From positions 449,722 to 513,721 of the forward strand of contig VWZL01003416.1 in the NCBI GenBank assembly GCA_013396915.1: a stretch of 64,000 nt of DNA, given 5' to 3'. This document shows, one piece after another, positions 25,728 through 37,573 of this stretch. The notes beneath the pieces are model-generated. The model did no database searches. It had not been told where the DNA came from and saw nothing but the letters and a program-made list of their open reading frames with translations. The first letter of the stretch is position 1, and each line of letters begins with the position of its first letter. A program made the position numbers and the translations under genes. Source of the stretch: Stercorarius parasiticus. Its lineage: Eukaryota > Chordata > Aves > Charadriiformes > Stercorariidae.

Positions 25728-28700
25728 CTTAAAAAGATAAGAGATATGGACAAGTTTAGATTTCTATTTCTGAAATCATTAAAAGCTACTAATAATCTAT
25801 GACTAAGACACATACTGTATACATTTATTCTATACAACTCAACGCTGTGTGTCTCAACTGTAATATGAACTGTCATTTTCTCTCTCTTGACAACTATGAT
25901 ATATGAATGAGCATTATTAAAACTTTTATTGAGGTTATATCATAAGTGAAGTTTCGTTAGGGTTTTGTGTATTGTTCTAGAAAAAGAGTTCTTGTGGTAA
26001 TATTCTATATTCCCTTTAGCTTGTAGATACCATAAGCAAAAATGCTACAGTACAACTTCTTATTAACCCTCAGCTCCACAAACATGAGTGACAGTTGTCT
26101 GACCCGTCTACCTGGAAAAGCCGTGCATCTAGAATGTATTTTAATGTTAACTTGGAAGATTTTTTTCAAATACTTTCTGTACAAGTGATAGGTTCTACGT
26201 GGGTGGACCTTGGCATGTTTCTTAGACCCTTAACTTTAACAGATGTAATTCCAGGTGTAACAAATTACAGGCTTTAAGTCAATATCAGATGAAGATGGAA
26301 GGGTAAAAATAGCATAAGCTAAGGAGTTAGGTTGGCAGGCGGGGTAGCCTTCTGATGTGAGCAGGAGGAGGGCAAGAGTGACAGCTCCTTCTACATCTAC
26401 TTAGTTCCACTTGTGAGATCTCCAACAAGTGACTGGCTTCTCTGGTCAGCACTTCTCCCAGTGTTTGGAGAAAAGGTGTGTATAGTGTGTTTTAGGACGC
26501 CAAGTTTGACGTTTATCATTACATTCGTGTTTTATAAAGTAATTAATGGTAGCTTATGACATCAACAGGTAAATTAACACTACGTTCTATTGCAAAGAAA
26601 TCTTGCAAGCTGGCTTTTGTTTCTTCCTTGAAAGCTTTGAATATCATGTTAGCACTAAAAACTACTGCTCTTGTGACTTCATTCTATTAACAACCGCAGA
26701 ACCGATCCTTTTCATAACCAAATCATTTACTAAAGTTGATTCATGGTCTTGAAACTATGACATAATATATATATGTAAACACAGTCATCTTTAAATTCAC
26801 ATTTATGGAAACACTCAGGGCGTTTTTAGAAGACCAATAACTGCCTTCTCTGTATGTATGCAGCACTCGTGGACTGTATGTCCACATATTTCAAAATAAG
26901 GTAAAACCTAAAAGTATCTCCAAGGTGCTGTAGACTTGGGAATCAAATTAACTCTGCAGGCACTTTCTCCAAGGCATGCAGAAGAAGGCCTAAAGCTCTG
27001 AATGGTTGCATTTACATTTGCAAGTAATTGGATATATAAGGAGGGGATCGGTAGATCAGAGAAGCTAGTGTTGAGGCTGCTACATCTATATCGTAGACGG
27101 CTGGGGTTTTTATTTCAGACCAGACTTAATCTGTTCCCTTGAACAAAATTCCCCCGTGTGTGTTGCTCAAAGCTGTCTTGAAGGTCAGCCGTTGGTTTGG
27201 ATTCCTGTGCCTTCATTAGGTGCTACTTGTATTTTGTGCCCAGTTCATGAAGAACGTGCAGGCAGTTTTCTCTGAAATTAATCTAGTTTGTGAGTGCCAA
27301 ATTCGCTCTGTGAATAATCTAGTGTGCAGAAAATGGAGAACATTGGGTAAAGCGCATCACAGTCCTACTGTTGCACCAAACTAAAATGCTAAGGTGGATG
27401 TAACCAGTGACATTTCTGTCCTGGCACAGTAGAGCTTCACTCTGTATCCTAAGGTGGTATAGGAACTACGAAGCATCTCAGAACTCTGCTTTCCCAGTCC
27501 AACACTTGAAAAAATGCTCAGAAAACTGTATTGGGAGAAAGCATTACCCTGCAGGAACTGCCTCTCTGGGAAGGAAGTTGGGGGGGGGAAACCAGTGACA
27601 AATGATATCGTGTAACTTAAGGCATTACTGGTGGGAGCACAGACCATAGTGACTGGGGACAACTCTAAATACTCAACTAAAATACAACGTACGAAGCAGC
27701 ACGGGATGTTAAAAATTAGTTGCTCCTAATGAGGGGAATGAATCACTCTTATCAGTAAGGAAAAGATAATGCCAACAGCAAACACCGCAGGTCGCAGCCA
27801 AACATGGTTCAGATCTGAAGCCTAGACAATACTAATGGTCACCAAAACTTAATTTAACCAAAGCAAAATCATCAAAACACTAAATACTATCAGCATTCAA
27901 TGATTTGACCAACACAGTAATACCTTACGTAGATGACACCTGGTACTTCTGCAAGCTACCTTAAAGGAGATTATTGCTGCTGTAAACTGTAGTCAACAGT
28001 TGATAATAGTAATATTGATTTTTTTTTTCTTTTCCCTCCACCCCCCAAAGTTATCGGTTCTACCACAGCCAAGCGATAGCGCTATGAGGGGAAAAAATTA
28101 AAAAATCAATAATTCCCTGGTAGTTAGCAACACATTTTCTGCAAGTCTTTGAGCAGGATGTGCTGTGATAGGCTTATAATAAATATAGAACTGTGGCAGA
28201 TTTTCATAGAATTAGATATCAGCTCTCTGTTTTCCATCTTGGTTTTTGTGTGGGTTTTTTTTTTGTACCAGTCTCAAAAAGATCAACTGCTTCTCTCGAT
28301 GTATAAATTCAATACTGAAAAATATCATAGCATGCCCTAATAGCTTGAGCAAACATCAGAAGGCTACCTTTGACTCCTGGCAGTTTGGTTTGACGTTGCT
28401 GGGCTCTCCGTAGCCTATACACAAGAAATAATTTCTGCTGTATTACTACTGTACCCAAAAGTAGCTCTTTACAGCTCCGGTTTAGTAACCTTTGTGCAGA
28501 GCAGTGCTAATTTAACGCCAAGTGTGCCCTAAAACTGTGCAGGGTGGCCTCTTTGGCTTTTAAATCTGACTCTGATGCGTTTCAGGTGATCTTAGTGAAA
28601 AAGGGGGAATAAAAAAACCAAAACAACCCCACAACTGAACGAAAATAGGAAGCAAAGGAATTATACAAACAAAGGTTAAGAGGAAAACCCTAATTCCAGG

Positions 28701-31700
28701 AAGTTCTCCTTCAAACAGGAGCAGATGGGGGACCCATCTGGCCAGGCACAAATGTGCCAGGCTGTGCATACTGAGAACAAGACCATGCTCCAAGATCCAC
28801 CTCCAGCCATGAGCAGTCTGGATTCTAGGCTGGTTAATCCAGTAATTAATTAGGAGGGATGTGTTTCAAGAGGGAGGCTTGAAAAAAGGAATTGGGAAGG
28901 AAAGAAGGCGGTGGGCACACGGGCAGCAATGCAATCAGGACAATCTCTGTGTGTGGCGATTTGTGCCCTGAGCAGAAGCATCGTCCCTCCAGTCTTTTTA
29001 CTCCTGCGCCTCTCCGGGGAGCCTCAAGTAGAAAAAGTTTTGTCAGGAAAAGCCTGCAAATGGGTAGCTCTTATTTTGCACGGAGAAAACTTCTAATCCG
29101 CCAAACTGCAAATAAAGTCACTACATCTGAAGATTAAAACTTGTATTCTTGCCAGGTTTTGCCCTCATCTGTCAAATGACTAGGCTAAAGTAAACTTGAA
29201 ATAGATTTTCATTTATTTTTCATCTGCACTGTAATCCAAAGACTGCCCTGTTAAAAGCCTTTCGTAAATCATTTGGTCAGCTTTTCCTCAACAAAACAGT
29301 CCTTAAGTAACGCCGTATATCAGCCTCTTTTTTGACACTTTCATTTTTTCATCTTGACATCTTCTCTTAAAAATAATACAGTGTTTGTCCTATTATCTTC
29401 TTTCAAACTCTGAGGAGGGGGCAAGAAGGCATCAAGCCTCTCCCCGTCACAGCGACTGGAGTGCGCGAGCCGAGGATGCACGTGTTAGGCTGTGGCTTTT
29501 CTCTCCAAGTTTTTCTGTCGATCTTATTGCCCGGTGTTAAGAAAACAGGTGTGGCAAGAAACTGGGATTGCTACATCAAACCCGGCTGCTAGAAATCACA
29601 TTGCCTTTTCTCGAAGGTGCACATTCTCCGTCAAAGTCCTTCCCAAGTGTAACGGGGATTTAAACTCTAATCTGACTGACATGAAAAAGGGCCGCTGCTA
29701 CTACCCACCACATCATTTGTGCGTGGCCTTTATAGGCCAAGCAAAAGTCAATGAGGTGATTCTGCAGATGAAACAAGTGAGGGGGGGAAAAAAATACACT
29801 TCACCACCACTTAAAGCAGATAAACTCATTTTTCTCGCTAGTACTATGAATAAAGTTGTTCGTAGAGGTTCAGGCAGTATTTCTTTAGAGTGGCAGAAGC
29901 TTTTTCTTTTTCATATTTGTCTGTGCTTTCCTGTGATACAGTGTGGTCTTACGTACAAATGCATTTTAATAGTCCATTAGAATTGACTGTTAGGGAGGAA
30001 CTGGGTGATTTATCAGAAGTAAAAGCTCCGTGCGGAAACAATATGTGCCTGCGCGGAGAGGTGCGGGTTGGCAGGGGTTGGTGCTGCCCTGCCACGTCCA
30101 CGCGTCGCTGGGATGGAGAGACTGTACCAATGTCATTGCCAAGCTGTTCTTCACCGCAATGTTAAATATGGTATCAGTACAGGTAGAGTGTCAACCAGTA
30201 TTCAGCAGAAGCGTGTACTCCGTTGCTGTAGACGAATACAATGCTTTTATCTTCAGTGAACACTGTCAATCAGTGCAGCTGGTGATGCAGCCCCAATATA
30301 CTTACAGGTGAACCTGACAAATCCTGTACAATTTCATTGAACCTCAACTTTCTTCTTTTTAACTTGTTTCATCTATATGGCAGGCAGCTTATTATCTGCA
30401 GTGTAGTACTAGTCTTACATCTGTTTTCAGGCTGCCACGCTCCGTTCTGTGATCCCAAGGGCTGGTTTAAGAGTTCGGCTCTACTAGAGGGCGTCATATT
30501 CCTGAAACTCAAATTTCTGAACTCTTTGGTAGCCAGGGATCAACCTCATAGTGGTTTCCTGCAACTTGCATGTACAGCTATGTTATGAATTTATTTAAAT
30601 TGTGTTTGAGGACCTCATGGTGGTACATCTGCTTGCAGCCAACTTTGTATTCTAAACCACTTCTCCTCCTGGTGCTGTTGTAGGGAACTAAGAGGGATGT
30701 GCATTGGATACAGAAAAGCCTCCGGGCTTCCTTGCTCTATAAAAGAGTTTACCAAAGCTGACATCCTGAAGAGGCGGGGAGGGGGGGAAAAAATCCCCTC
30801 CCTGTTGCAACGAGCTGGTGGAAATATTTGGTAAGCTTGTGAAAGCAGCCATGCAGAAGCACTTTCTCCCAGAGGACAAGAGCGCGGTGGCTTCGGTGCT
30901 AGTGGGCATTAATAATTAAAGGGAGAAGGAGGGCGTCTGTGGTGAGGAGAGCCACCTGAAGGGACATCTGATGGAGGTAGGGCCTTTCTCCTGAGCTTGG
31001 GTTCAGTCTCTCGGTGGCTGGACAGGTTCAGACCCATCGGTCCATGGGGAGTTTTTTTTCTGTTGTCATCAAAATGCCTGGCCGTGACTGTGCCCAGCCT
31101 GCCCTGTGCCGGGGGGCCTTTTTCCCCCTGTGTGAGTGTTCTGGTCCCTGAAGGAAGGAGCACCCTTCCCATCCTGCCCTGGCCACTCTTTTTAAAGAAG
31201 TGACATGCAAAACTAGATAACATCTGTGTTATAGAGAAAAAAGCTGGAGGGCGAAGAGGCCAGGACCACTTGGTAGATGTACAAGAGTAGCTGTACTGAT
31301 CACTGAAAATCTGGCAGAGCCCAGAATGGGTCTCCTTGGTAGTCCGATAAGTCATTAGGAATCCCTTCTAATACAGTCGTCACCACTGAACCGAACAAAT
31401 GGCTGCAAGCAAAGACAGAAAAGCTTCTACTAAACAGGTAGACCAAGGAAAAAGACCAAATCCTCTTACACTGAAGGAGGATGCCTGACTTGTCTTTGTG
31501 CATTTGGATTTTTTGTACAACCAATCGGAAATAAATGCAGTTACGGCATCTATGGGCGAGGACCTTCAGTGCACAGAAGAAACCATCTCATGAAGTTTTC
31601 ATATCTAAACAGACAGGAAGGGAGGAAGTGTGGGTTCCCAAAAAAGGTTTCACACAACGCCTTTTCTCTGTCAGTAAAGTGAAATATAACTGCCATGCTA

Positions 31701-32030
31701 AAAGGTTTTGCAGCAGCAATTTGCTTTGAATTGCAAGCATAAGATAAATGTGCTATACCGGTCTCGATTCCTCAGCTGTGAAGGTGGTAAAAAGGAGAAT
31801 GTTCTCCAGTCCAGAACAAAAAGATATTTAGAAAGATCTTGTTTCAAAGCTCCCAAAACATCTTAACACAAATGGAGATGCTCTGCCTTCCCTGCCTTGT
31901 TTGCATAATGTACCGCCCCCTCACTTTCCAGAAAGTACCACTTTCTTGACCAAATTTTCTGATGCCGTTAGGACTGCTGTCACGTATCTCAACTCTTACA
32001 AACCAGTTCAATGTCGCTAGACTTTTCCTT

Positions 32031-32054
32031 CTATGAGGAAGGGCTTCCTCATAG
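32031..32054. repeat. 11-bp perfect inverted repeat, 2-bp loop
   Basis: CTATGAGGAAG and its exact reverse complement CTTCCTCATAG are separated by GG. The block GGAAGGGCTTCC then recurs directly after it (about 32054-32066). The loop is too short for a stable RNA hairpin without opening the stem ends. It may be a replication-slippage product. Confidence 0.8.
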
Positions 32055-33077
32055 GAAGGGCTTCCAGGGCTGCTTTTCTTTTTTTTCCCCCAAATATGCC
32101 TTTCCTTCTTATGATCCCACCACACGTTCTGTAGATAAAGTTTTCTGCAATATAGCATCATCAGAGTCAAGGGGAATATAGCCTTTGACCTAAATGGAGG
32201 AATTCTCAGCCCATAAAATAGGAACTATGCCACTCATACACCAACCTGGAAATAACACATGATTCGGAGTTCAGAATCTAGAGGAAACGCTTCTCATTTA
32301 AAAAGGAATAAAAAGTAGAAGTACATAGAGGTATTTGAAATGCTGCATGAGAAGGGATTATTTTTTAAGAGTACCTCTGGTTTATATTATCCAGAGCATC
32401 TCAATGGAGCAGCTTTGTATTAATAATATCTCATCTATTATGTATATTGCAATATGCCTAACACAATTGCTAAAGTAATTAGGTGCTGCTAATTCTTCCC
32501 TTTCTTTTTCTTCCCTTTTCTGAGGAGGTAAAGTGATTAGGAGAGTAGTTTAGAGCAAAGTATACATTACGCTACAGACTTCCCACAGATTAGCAGCATC
32601 AGCCATTATGTTTCTAATTTTTCTCCTTCCACGTAAAAAAAAAAAATCTGTGCTCTCTGAAAGCTCTTCTTCTATTCTGTCTCTATTTTAATGCCTGATG
32701 ACTGCACTGTATCATAGCATCATTGCATTATTTATTTTTTATTATTTAATATTTCACTAGAATTCCATTCTCCAACTTACTTTAATATATTCCTATTTAA
32801 AAGGTGCAAAATAAGGAAGCTGGGGAATGAAGAAGTAACTGAATACTGAATTTTTAGTCAGAAAGTTCTGAATTAAACTGAATTAGAGAGTCCTGACTTA
32901 TCCTGGCTATAATACACTGATCAAGTTGTGAGATGCCTTTTTTTCCTGACGGATAGTGCATAAAGATTCATCATTAATAATTATTTTAAACTTTTTCTAA
33001 GTGTGTGAAAAGTCACTGGGAAAAATGCAGAGGATTTAGAATCAAATCGGTGAGGCTTCAGCTGTTTTAGTTTGTTT

Positions 33078-33091
33078 NNNNNNNNNNNNNN
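33078..33091. other. Assembly gap, 14 N
   Basis: A run of N is flanked on the right by CCCCC and on the left by a T-rich stretch. It falls in an intron and interrupts no recognised feature. Confidence 0.99.
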
Positions 33092-36017
33092 CCCCCACTG
33101 TGCCTCCATAAGAGATTCCCTCTGTTAAGTCATCACTAAAGCAATCGTGTACTACTTAACAGAGGTGCTATTTTCTACTTCATGTGTCTCCCTATGAATT
33201 GTGCAAGAGGCATTAGAGAGCCCTGCCTTCCACCGAACACATAAAAAGGCATAGCAGAAAAAGCTTTACAGATTTATTACTTTTCCTATGCATTGCCTTT
33301 CTGGGAGGGAGGGAGAGAATTGGCAGCGGGTCACGCTGCAGAGCAAAGTCTGCAAGGACACAGGAGAATCTTTGCTAACCCCCAAGGATTTTCAATAGCT
33401 CCGTACAGCAGTCCTCATTGTCACGAACATATTTTTCAGGCATTACTTGGAGATAACGTTGAAGAAACGTGCCACAGTGTCCGATTCCTCTTCCTCCTCT
33501 CAGCCCTTAAGTCCGTCATTTCCAGATTGAGGGAAGGAGGGCAGGGAGCGAAGCCCGGGGATGCTCTGGGAGGAGGCAGGTCACAAACATCCTTCCAGAT
33601 GGCACTTCCCAACGCATCTCGCCACTAGCTATGGGCTTCCTATGGCACGATGGCAATCCCATTGGGAAGAGGAGCGACTTTTCCCCTGCTGAGGAGCTCA
33701 TTTCCAGGGGAGTCCTATAGCACCTGCAGCCCCAGTACAGCTGGGCAGGGAGTGATCCAAAGTAGGCAGAATTTAAAAAAAAAAACAAAAAAACAAACGC
33801 TTTTTGTCACTTGCTACCCGGTAGGTGATGCCAACCTCTTCCACATTTTCTAGTGCTTGATCCACCCTGTTTAGGCAACTGGATCAAGCCACGTTTCTGT
33901 CATTCTTCAAGTCTTGTGTGCCGTGAGGACCAGAGTGGCTGAAGAAGCGTAAATGCAGCAGCAAAAAGCATATTTCCAATAGAGAGGTTCTGTCTTATTT
34001 TCCCATGTGCAAACGGCAAGTCACGTGGTGTCAATGCAGATTTATTTTAGCTTGCTTGGAGGAAAAAAGCAAAATAAACAAAGAAAATGCAAGGGGATAT
34101 AGAGTCTCATGGAGAAAGCCCTGTGTGTCATGTTTTGAAGGATTCTCCGTCTTCGATTGTCATGGAGTTCAGCATCGCGCTCTCCAATTTCAAACAAAAT
34201 TGAATCTTAACAGTTGCAGAGCTGTGTATGTGATGCACCGTGGGTTGTTGCTCCACATGCGGCCACAGCTTTATGGATTTCTCTGTTGGGCCTGGCCCTC
34301 TGAAGAGCAGGCGTAATTGGGGGACTGCTCTGCTGAAATGCTATGCCTCGCTTCAAGATTGTTTTCTTTTGGGGCAAAAATTCAACCACTGACACTATTA
34401 GGCTGAGCAACATAAGGCCGAAGTACTAATCTGAGGTTTCTTAGTCAGTTCTTGACTTCTCAGACCTTCACTGTTTTGCCATCTGCTAGAATTGAAAATT
34501 GCCTTCTGCAACCAAAGGGAAAATCTAATTTCTCAGCAAGCCATATGGGGTTATTAAGATCATTAAACCCTGGTATACCATAATGCCTGGGCCAAAAGGA
34601 CCAGAGGGCATGTAAATATTGTGTGATTCATTTTATAGCTTCAGATTGCAAGTTAGGAATTATTTTGATGGCTATCTTATGATGAAAAGCGGTGGTCAAG
34701 TAGCTTACTGCAGATGTTGCTTGGTGAGGTCAATCCATGGCGTGTTTGTTCAGAGCTGTGATGGATGAGAAGCGGCTTTAATAGTGTTTGATTGCAAAGG
34801 GTAAATCTTTTGTATCAGCCTGACAAATGATCAGAACCCAGCCGGTGTCCTCAATTGTGCCAGTGATGCTAAAGGTGGCCTTAAATTTGGAGATTAAGAG
34901 ACCAGAGGACACAATTTCCACTTTTCAGGAGGAGCCAGGTTTGGCTTCTCATACAGGATCTAAAGCTGATGATATAAATTGTACTCCTTTTCCTTTCTTA
35001 AGAATGGGAAAGCTATTCCCCTACAGGTGCCTCTTCTTGAACATTTTAAAACCGAGCTGCTGGAATTTTTCTTTATTTTCTCTGTTTCTCTAGTTGTGAT
35101 ATTTCGTAAGACTTTTTCATAGCAAAACCCACTTCTATGTGTTTGATACAACTATGAGTGAGAATGTTAAAGCTGATTTTTGGTTAATAAGGTTTCAGAA
35201 ATGAATGCAGGAGCTGTGAAATTTACATGAAATTAAAGAAAGAATAGTTCAGTAAATGCAAATAGATGCAGAAAAGAATATTTTAATTTGGATTCATGAA
35301 TAATGCCAAAGGATTACCAGCAAACCATTACAATGTGGTGATGACATAAAAACTCAATGGGAAAAAAAATTCTATATGCACTAGTTAGCTGATGGCAGTA
35401 AGCTATTTTTAGCAGGAGAGCTCAGAGTAATTTATTTGTTCTTTTTTGAAAAATATAGCTATTGATTATACTTCAGGTTTTGTCTTTATGTTAATTATGC
35501 CTTAGAATATTTATTTACTGGTGTACTATTGTATCCTTTCCTGTATTTTGCAATGTGACAACCACGGTCTGTAGACTTATTCTCATTCTGCAAGTCATTA
35601 AATGAATTATATTGAAAATAGCCGTTACTGATTGCCACTTTTTGTGATATGTAACTGGGGTTAAGAGTAAATTGTTATATTATAAGAAAGAAGAGTGAAG
35701 ATTTTTTTCCCTGCTTCAGTTTTCCAGTGATCTTAATCTGACTGCATTTATTTTCTCTGTAGGTCATAGGTTTCTCTTTTAATACAATTGAAACCAAAGC
35801 ATGTCTGAATAGGCTTTAGTTTCTGTAGCGCTGGGGTCAATACATCTTACTATTTTGAAATCGTGATAATTTAAAGGAGGTAAAGAAAAGTCTTTCCTGT
35901 CTTTTTATACTTATACTGTCCAAATACCTTCCTTTAGCGTTCTTGGAAATCAGAGTTAGAATAAGAGAGAGATCATTACCATTTGTCCAAAAGTTGGGAT
36001 CCCAGTCAAACTTTATA

Positions 36018-36250
36018 TATATTTTTTTTTTTTTTTTCCCCCCTAACATGGTCTTTGAGAAGCCATGAAAAAATGTGGCATGTGGCTGGTTTCCAGTTTG
36101 CATGAGGAGTGCATGTTTTGGGTGGGTTTTTCGTGGTTTTTTTTGGTTGTTGGGTTGCTTCTGTGGAGTGTTGGTTTTTTGGTTGTTTTGGTTTGGTGTT
36201 TGGGTTTTTTTTTTTATTTTTTTGTGGGTTTTTTTGTTTTTGTTTCTTTG
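36018..36250. repeat. T/G-rich, strand-asymmetric low-complexity tract
   Basis: The plus strand is almost only T and G with repeated GGTTTTTT, GGTTGTT and TTTGTTTTTG words, following a pure T run at about 36018-36038. The SPATA16 transcript strand is correspondingly A/C-rich. Open frames here (for example the Lys/Thr/Gln/Asn-rich one on the minus strand) are composition artefacts. Confidence 0.8.
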
Positions 36251-37427
36251 AAATAAATGAATCTCAGTCTTCCCCACTTCCCATGCTCTGCCTCACCTAA
36301 CAGAAGACCTTACCTGAAAGGAATACATTTTGTATGCCTGTTAGACATGCCCTGGGAGCGCACCCCATGTTCTCTAACCACTCATGGGCATCCAGGCCCC
36401 CAACCCAGATGGTGCTTGGAACTAGTCCGAAGGATGAACCCCCCCAGTGTGAACAGGTTCCAGGAAGGCATAGCTTTACAGGCAAAAAGTGCTTGGGAAA
36501 GGGGTGAGGACGAGTAGGGAGGGGAGATAAAGGCCTTGTAATTAAGTCAGGGTTCTCGGACTTCCTATGACGTTGCATGTAGCTAAATAAACCTGCTGCC
36601 ATGATGGCATCGCATTTCTATACCAACACATTATTCCTCACCACTGTCTCCTGTGTATTTAGGCATAAGCACGTGCCGCCTCTTCTGTTGTAACTACTCT
36701 TTTGTAGTTACATTGACTTGAGATGGTTGTATGAAAAAATCCTCACCCTGCACTAATTGCAGTGTCCATCGTAATACATCTCATAGAAGGGGAAAAATGC
36801 AGAGAGACCTCAATAACGAAGTGTTGTTGGTAGGACATGTACGGACTTAACAGAAACTGTCATTACACCTGAATGCTAATTAAAGGCAGAACAAACCCAG
36901 TAAAATCCTAACTCATCTGAAACTAATGGGAATTTCATCTCCACCATGTGCAAGTTTTGTTTCTGGCTTCGTTGTGCATTGCTGGTGGTGCTGGTCCTTG
37001 AGGATCAAAAGTGAGCCCATGAAGGGATTACGTAATGAAAATAATTTGGAATCATCCTTGATCTAATCTGGCTTGAAAAAGGCCAAGAGCTCATAATATC
37101 ATTACTGTCACATAAGGTTGAGCCTGTTTATATTTGTCTAGCTTCAAAGTTAAGGGTGCCCTGAACTATGTACATGACTCACCCGTGATATCCTTACCTA
37201 CTGCATCAAAGCAGTAAATGCTATTTCCTAATGGCTATTGCAGGTTAATATCCCAAATTTTGAGAATTAGCCCGATCTAGACATCAGTGCCACGTGCAAG
37301 TTGTGTTTTACTGATTCCCCTTTTCTCATTATTAGCCTGATTCTTCCTACACAGGAATTTTTCATAGTCTCTGTTTCATTTTTGATTCCAGTCTTAGCAG
37401 CGTACCTAATCAATATTTACTTTTTAC

Positions 37428-37573
37428 CTGTGTGAATGATTCAAAGCATCATCAGGCTTCTTCAGTTTTAAGTAGCAGGTTACAAGCTTTGTCTCAATAA
37501 AACTGGCGATACTGGAAATATCTTCTGGAGATGGCTCAAAGGCACTGTCTATAGCAGCACCGTTACTGCAAAG
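37428..37573 (-). CDS. SPATA16: SPATA16 coding exon 2 (TPR-like)
   Basis: This 146-nt exon encodes residues 195-242 plus two bases of Arg243. The acceptor is TTTGTTTCTTGTACAG before CTTTGC, and the donor is CACAG|GTAAAAAG. It starts in phase 0, continuing A-L-E from coding exon 1 directly into L-C-S-N-G. The translation contains SPEDISSIASFIETKLVTCY and KKPDDALNHSH, nearly identical to the human segment around residues 205-253. The pattern is that of a TPR helix pair, with the conserved ALNH-type helix B. It was too short and lacked a start codon, so it was found by reading the minus strand for the missing SPATA16 segment. Confidence 0.95.

Larger units (their letters stand above)
25728..37427 (-). 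other. SPATA16 intron between coding exons 2 and 3
   Basis: This 11.7 kb intron has a GTAAAAAG donor and a TTTTTAAG acceptor. It contains a 14-base assembly gap (33078-33091), an 11-bp perfect inverted repeat (32031-32054) and a T/G-rich low-complexity tract (36018-36250). A 162-codon open frame at 29492-29980 on the plus strand has no recognisable domain and is not longer than chance allows. No gene or datable transposon is recognised. Confidence 0.6.

Noticed and set aside
29492..29980. 162-codon plus-strand frame
   Set aside because: At this base composition about one such frame is expected by chance in the window. No domain is seen.
30909..31355. 148-codon minus-strand frame rich in Pro, Arg and Ser
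   Set aside because: It has no recognised domain. Locally raised GC and the absence of splice partners in a SPATA16 phase argue against a real exon.
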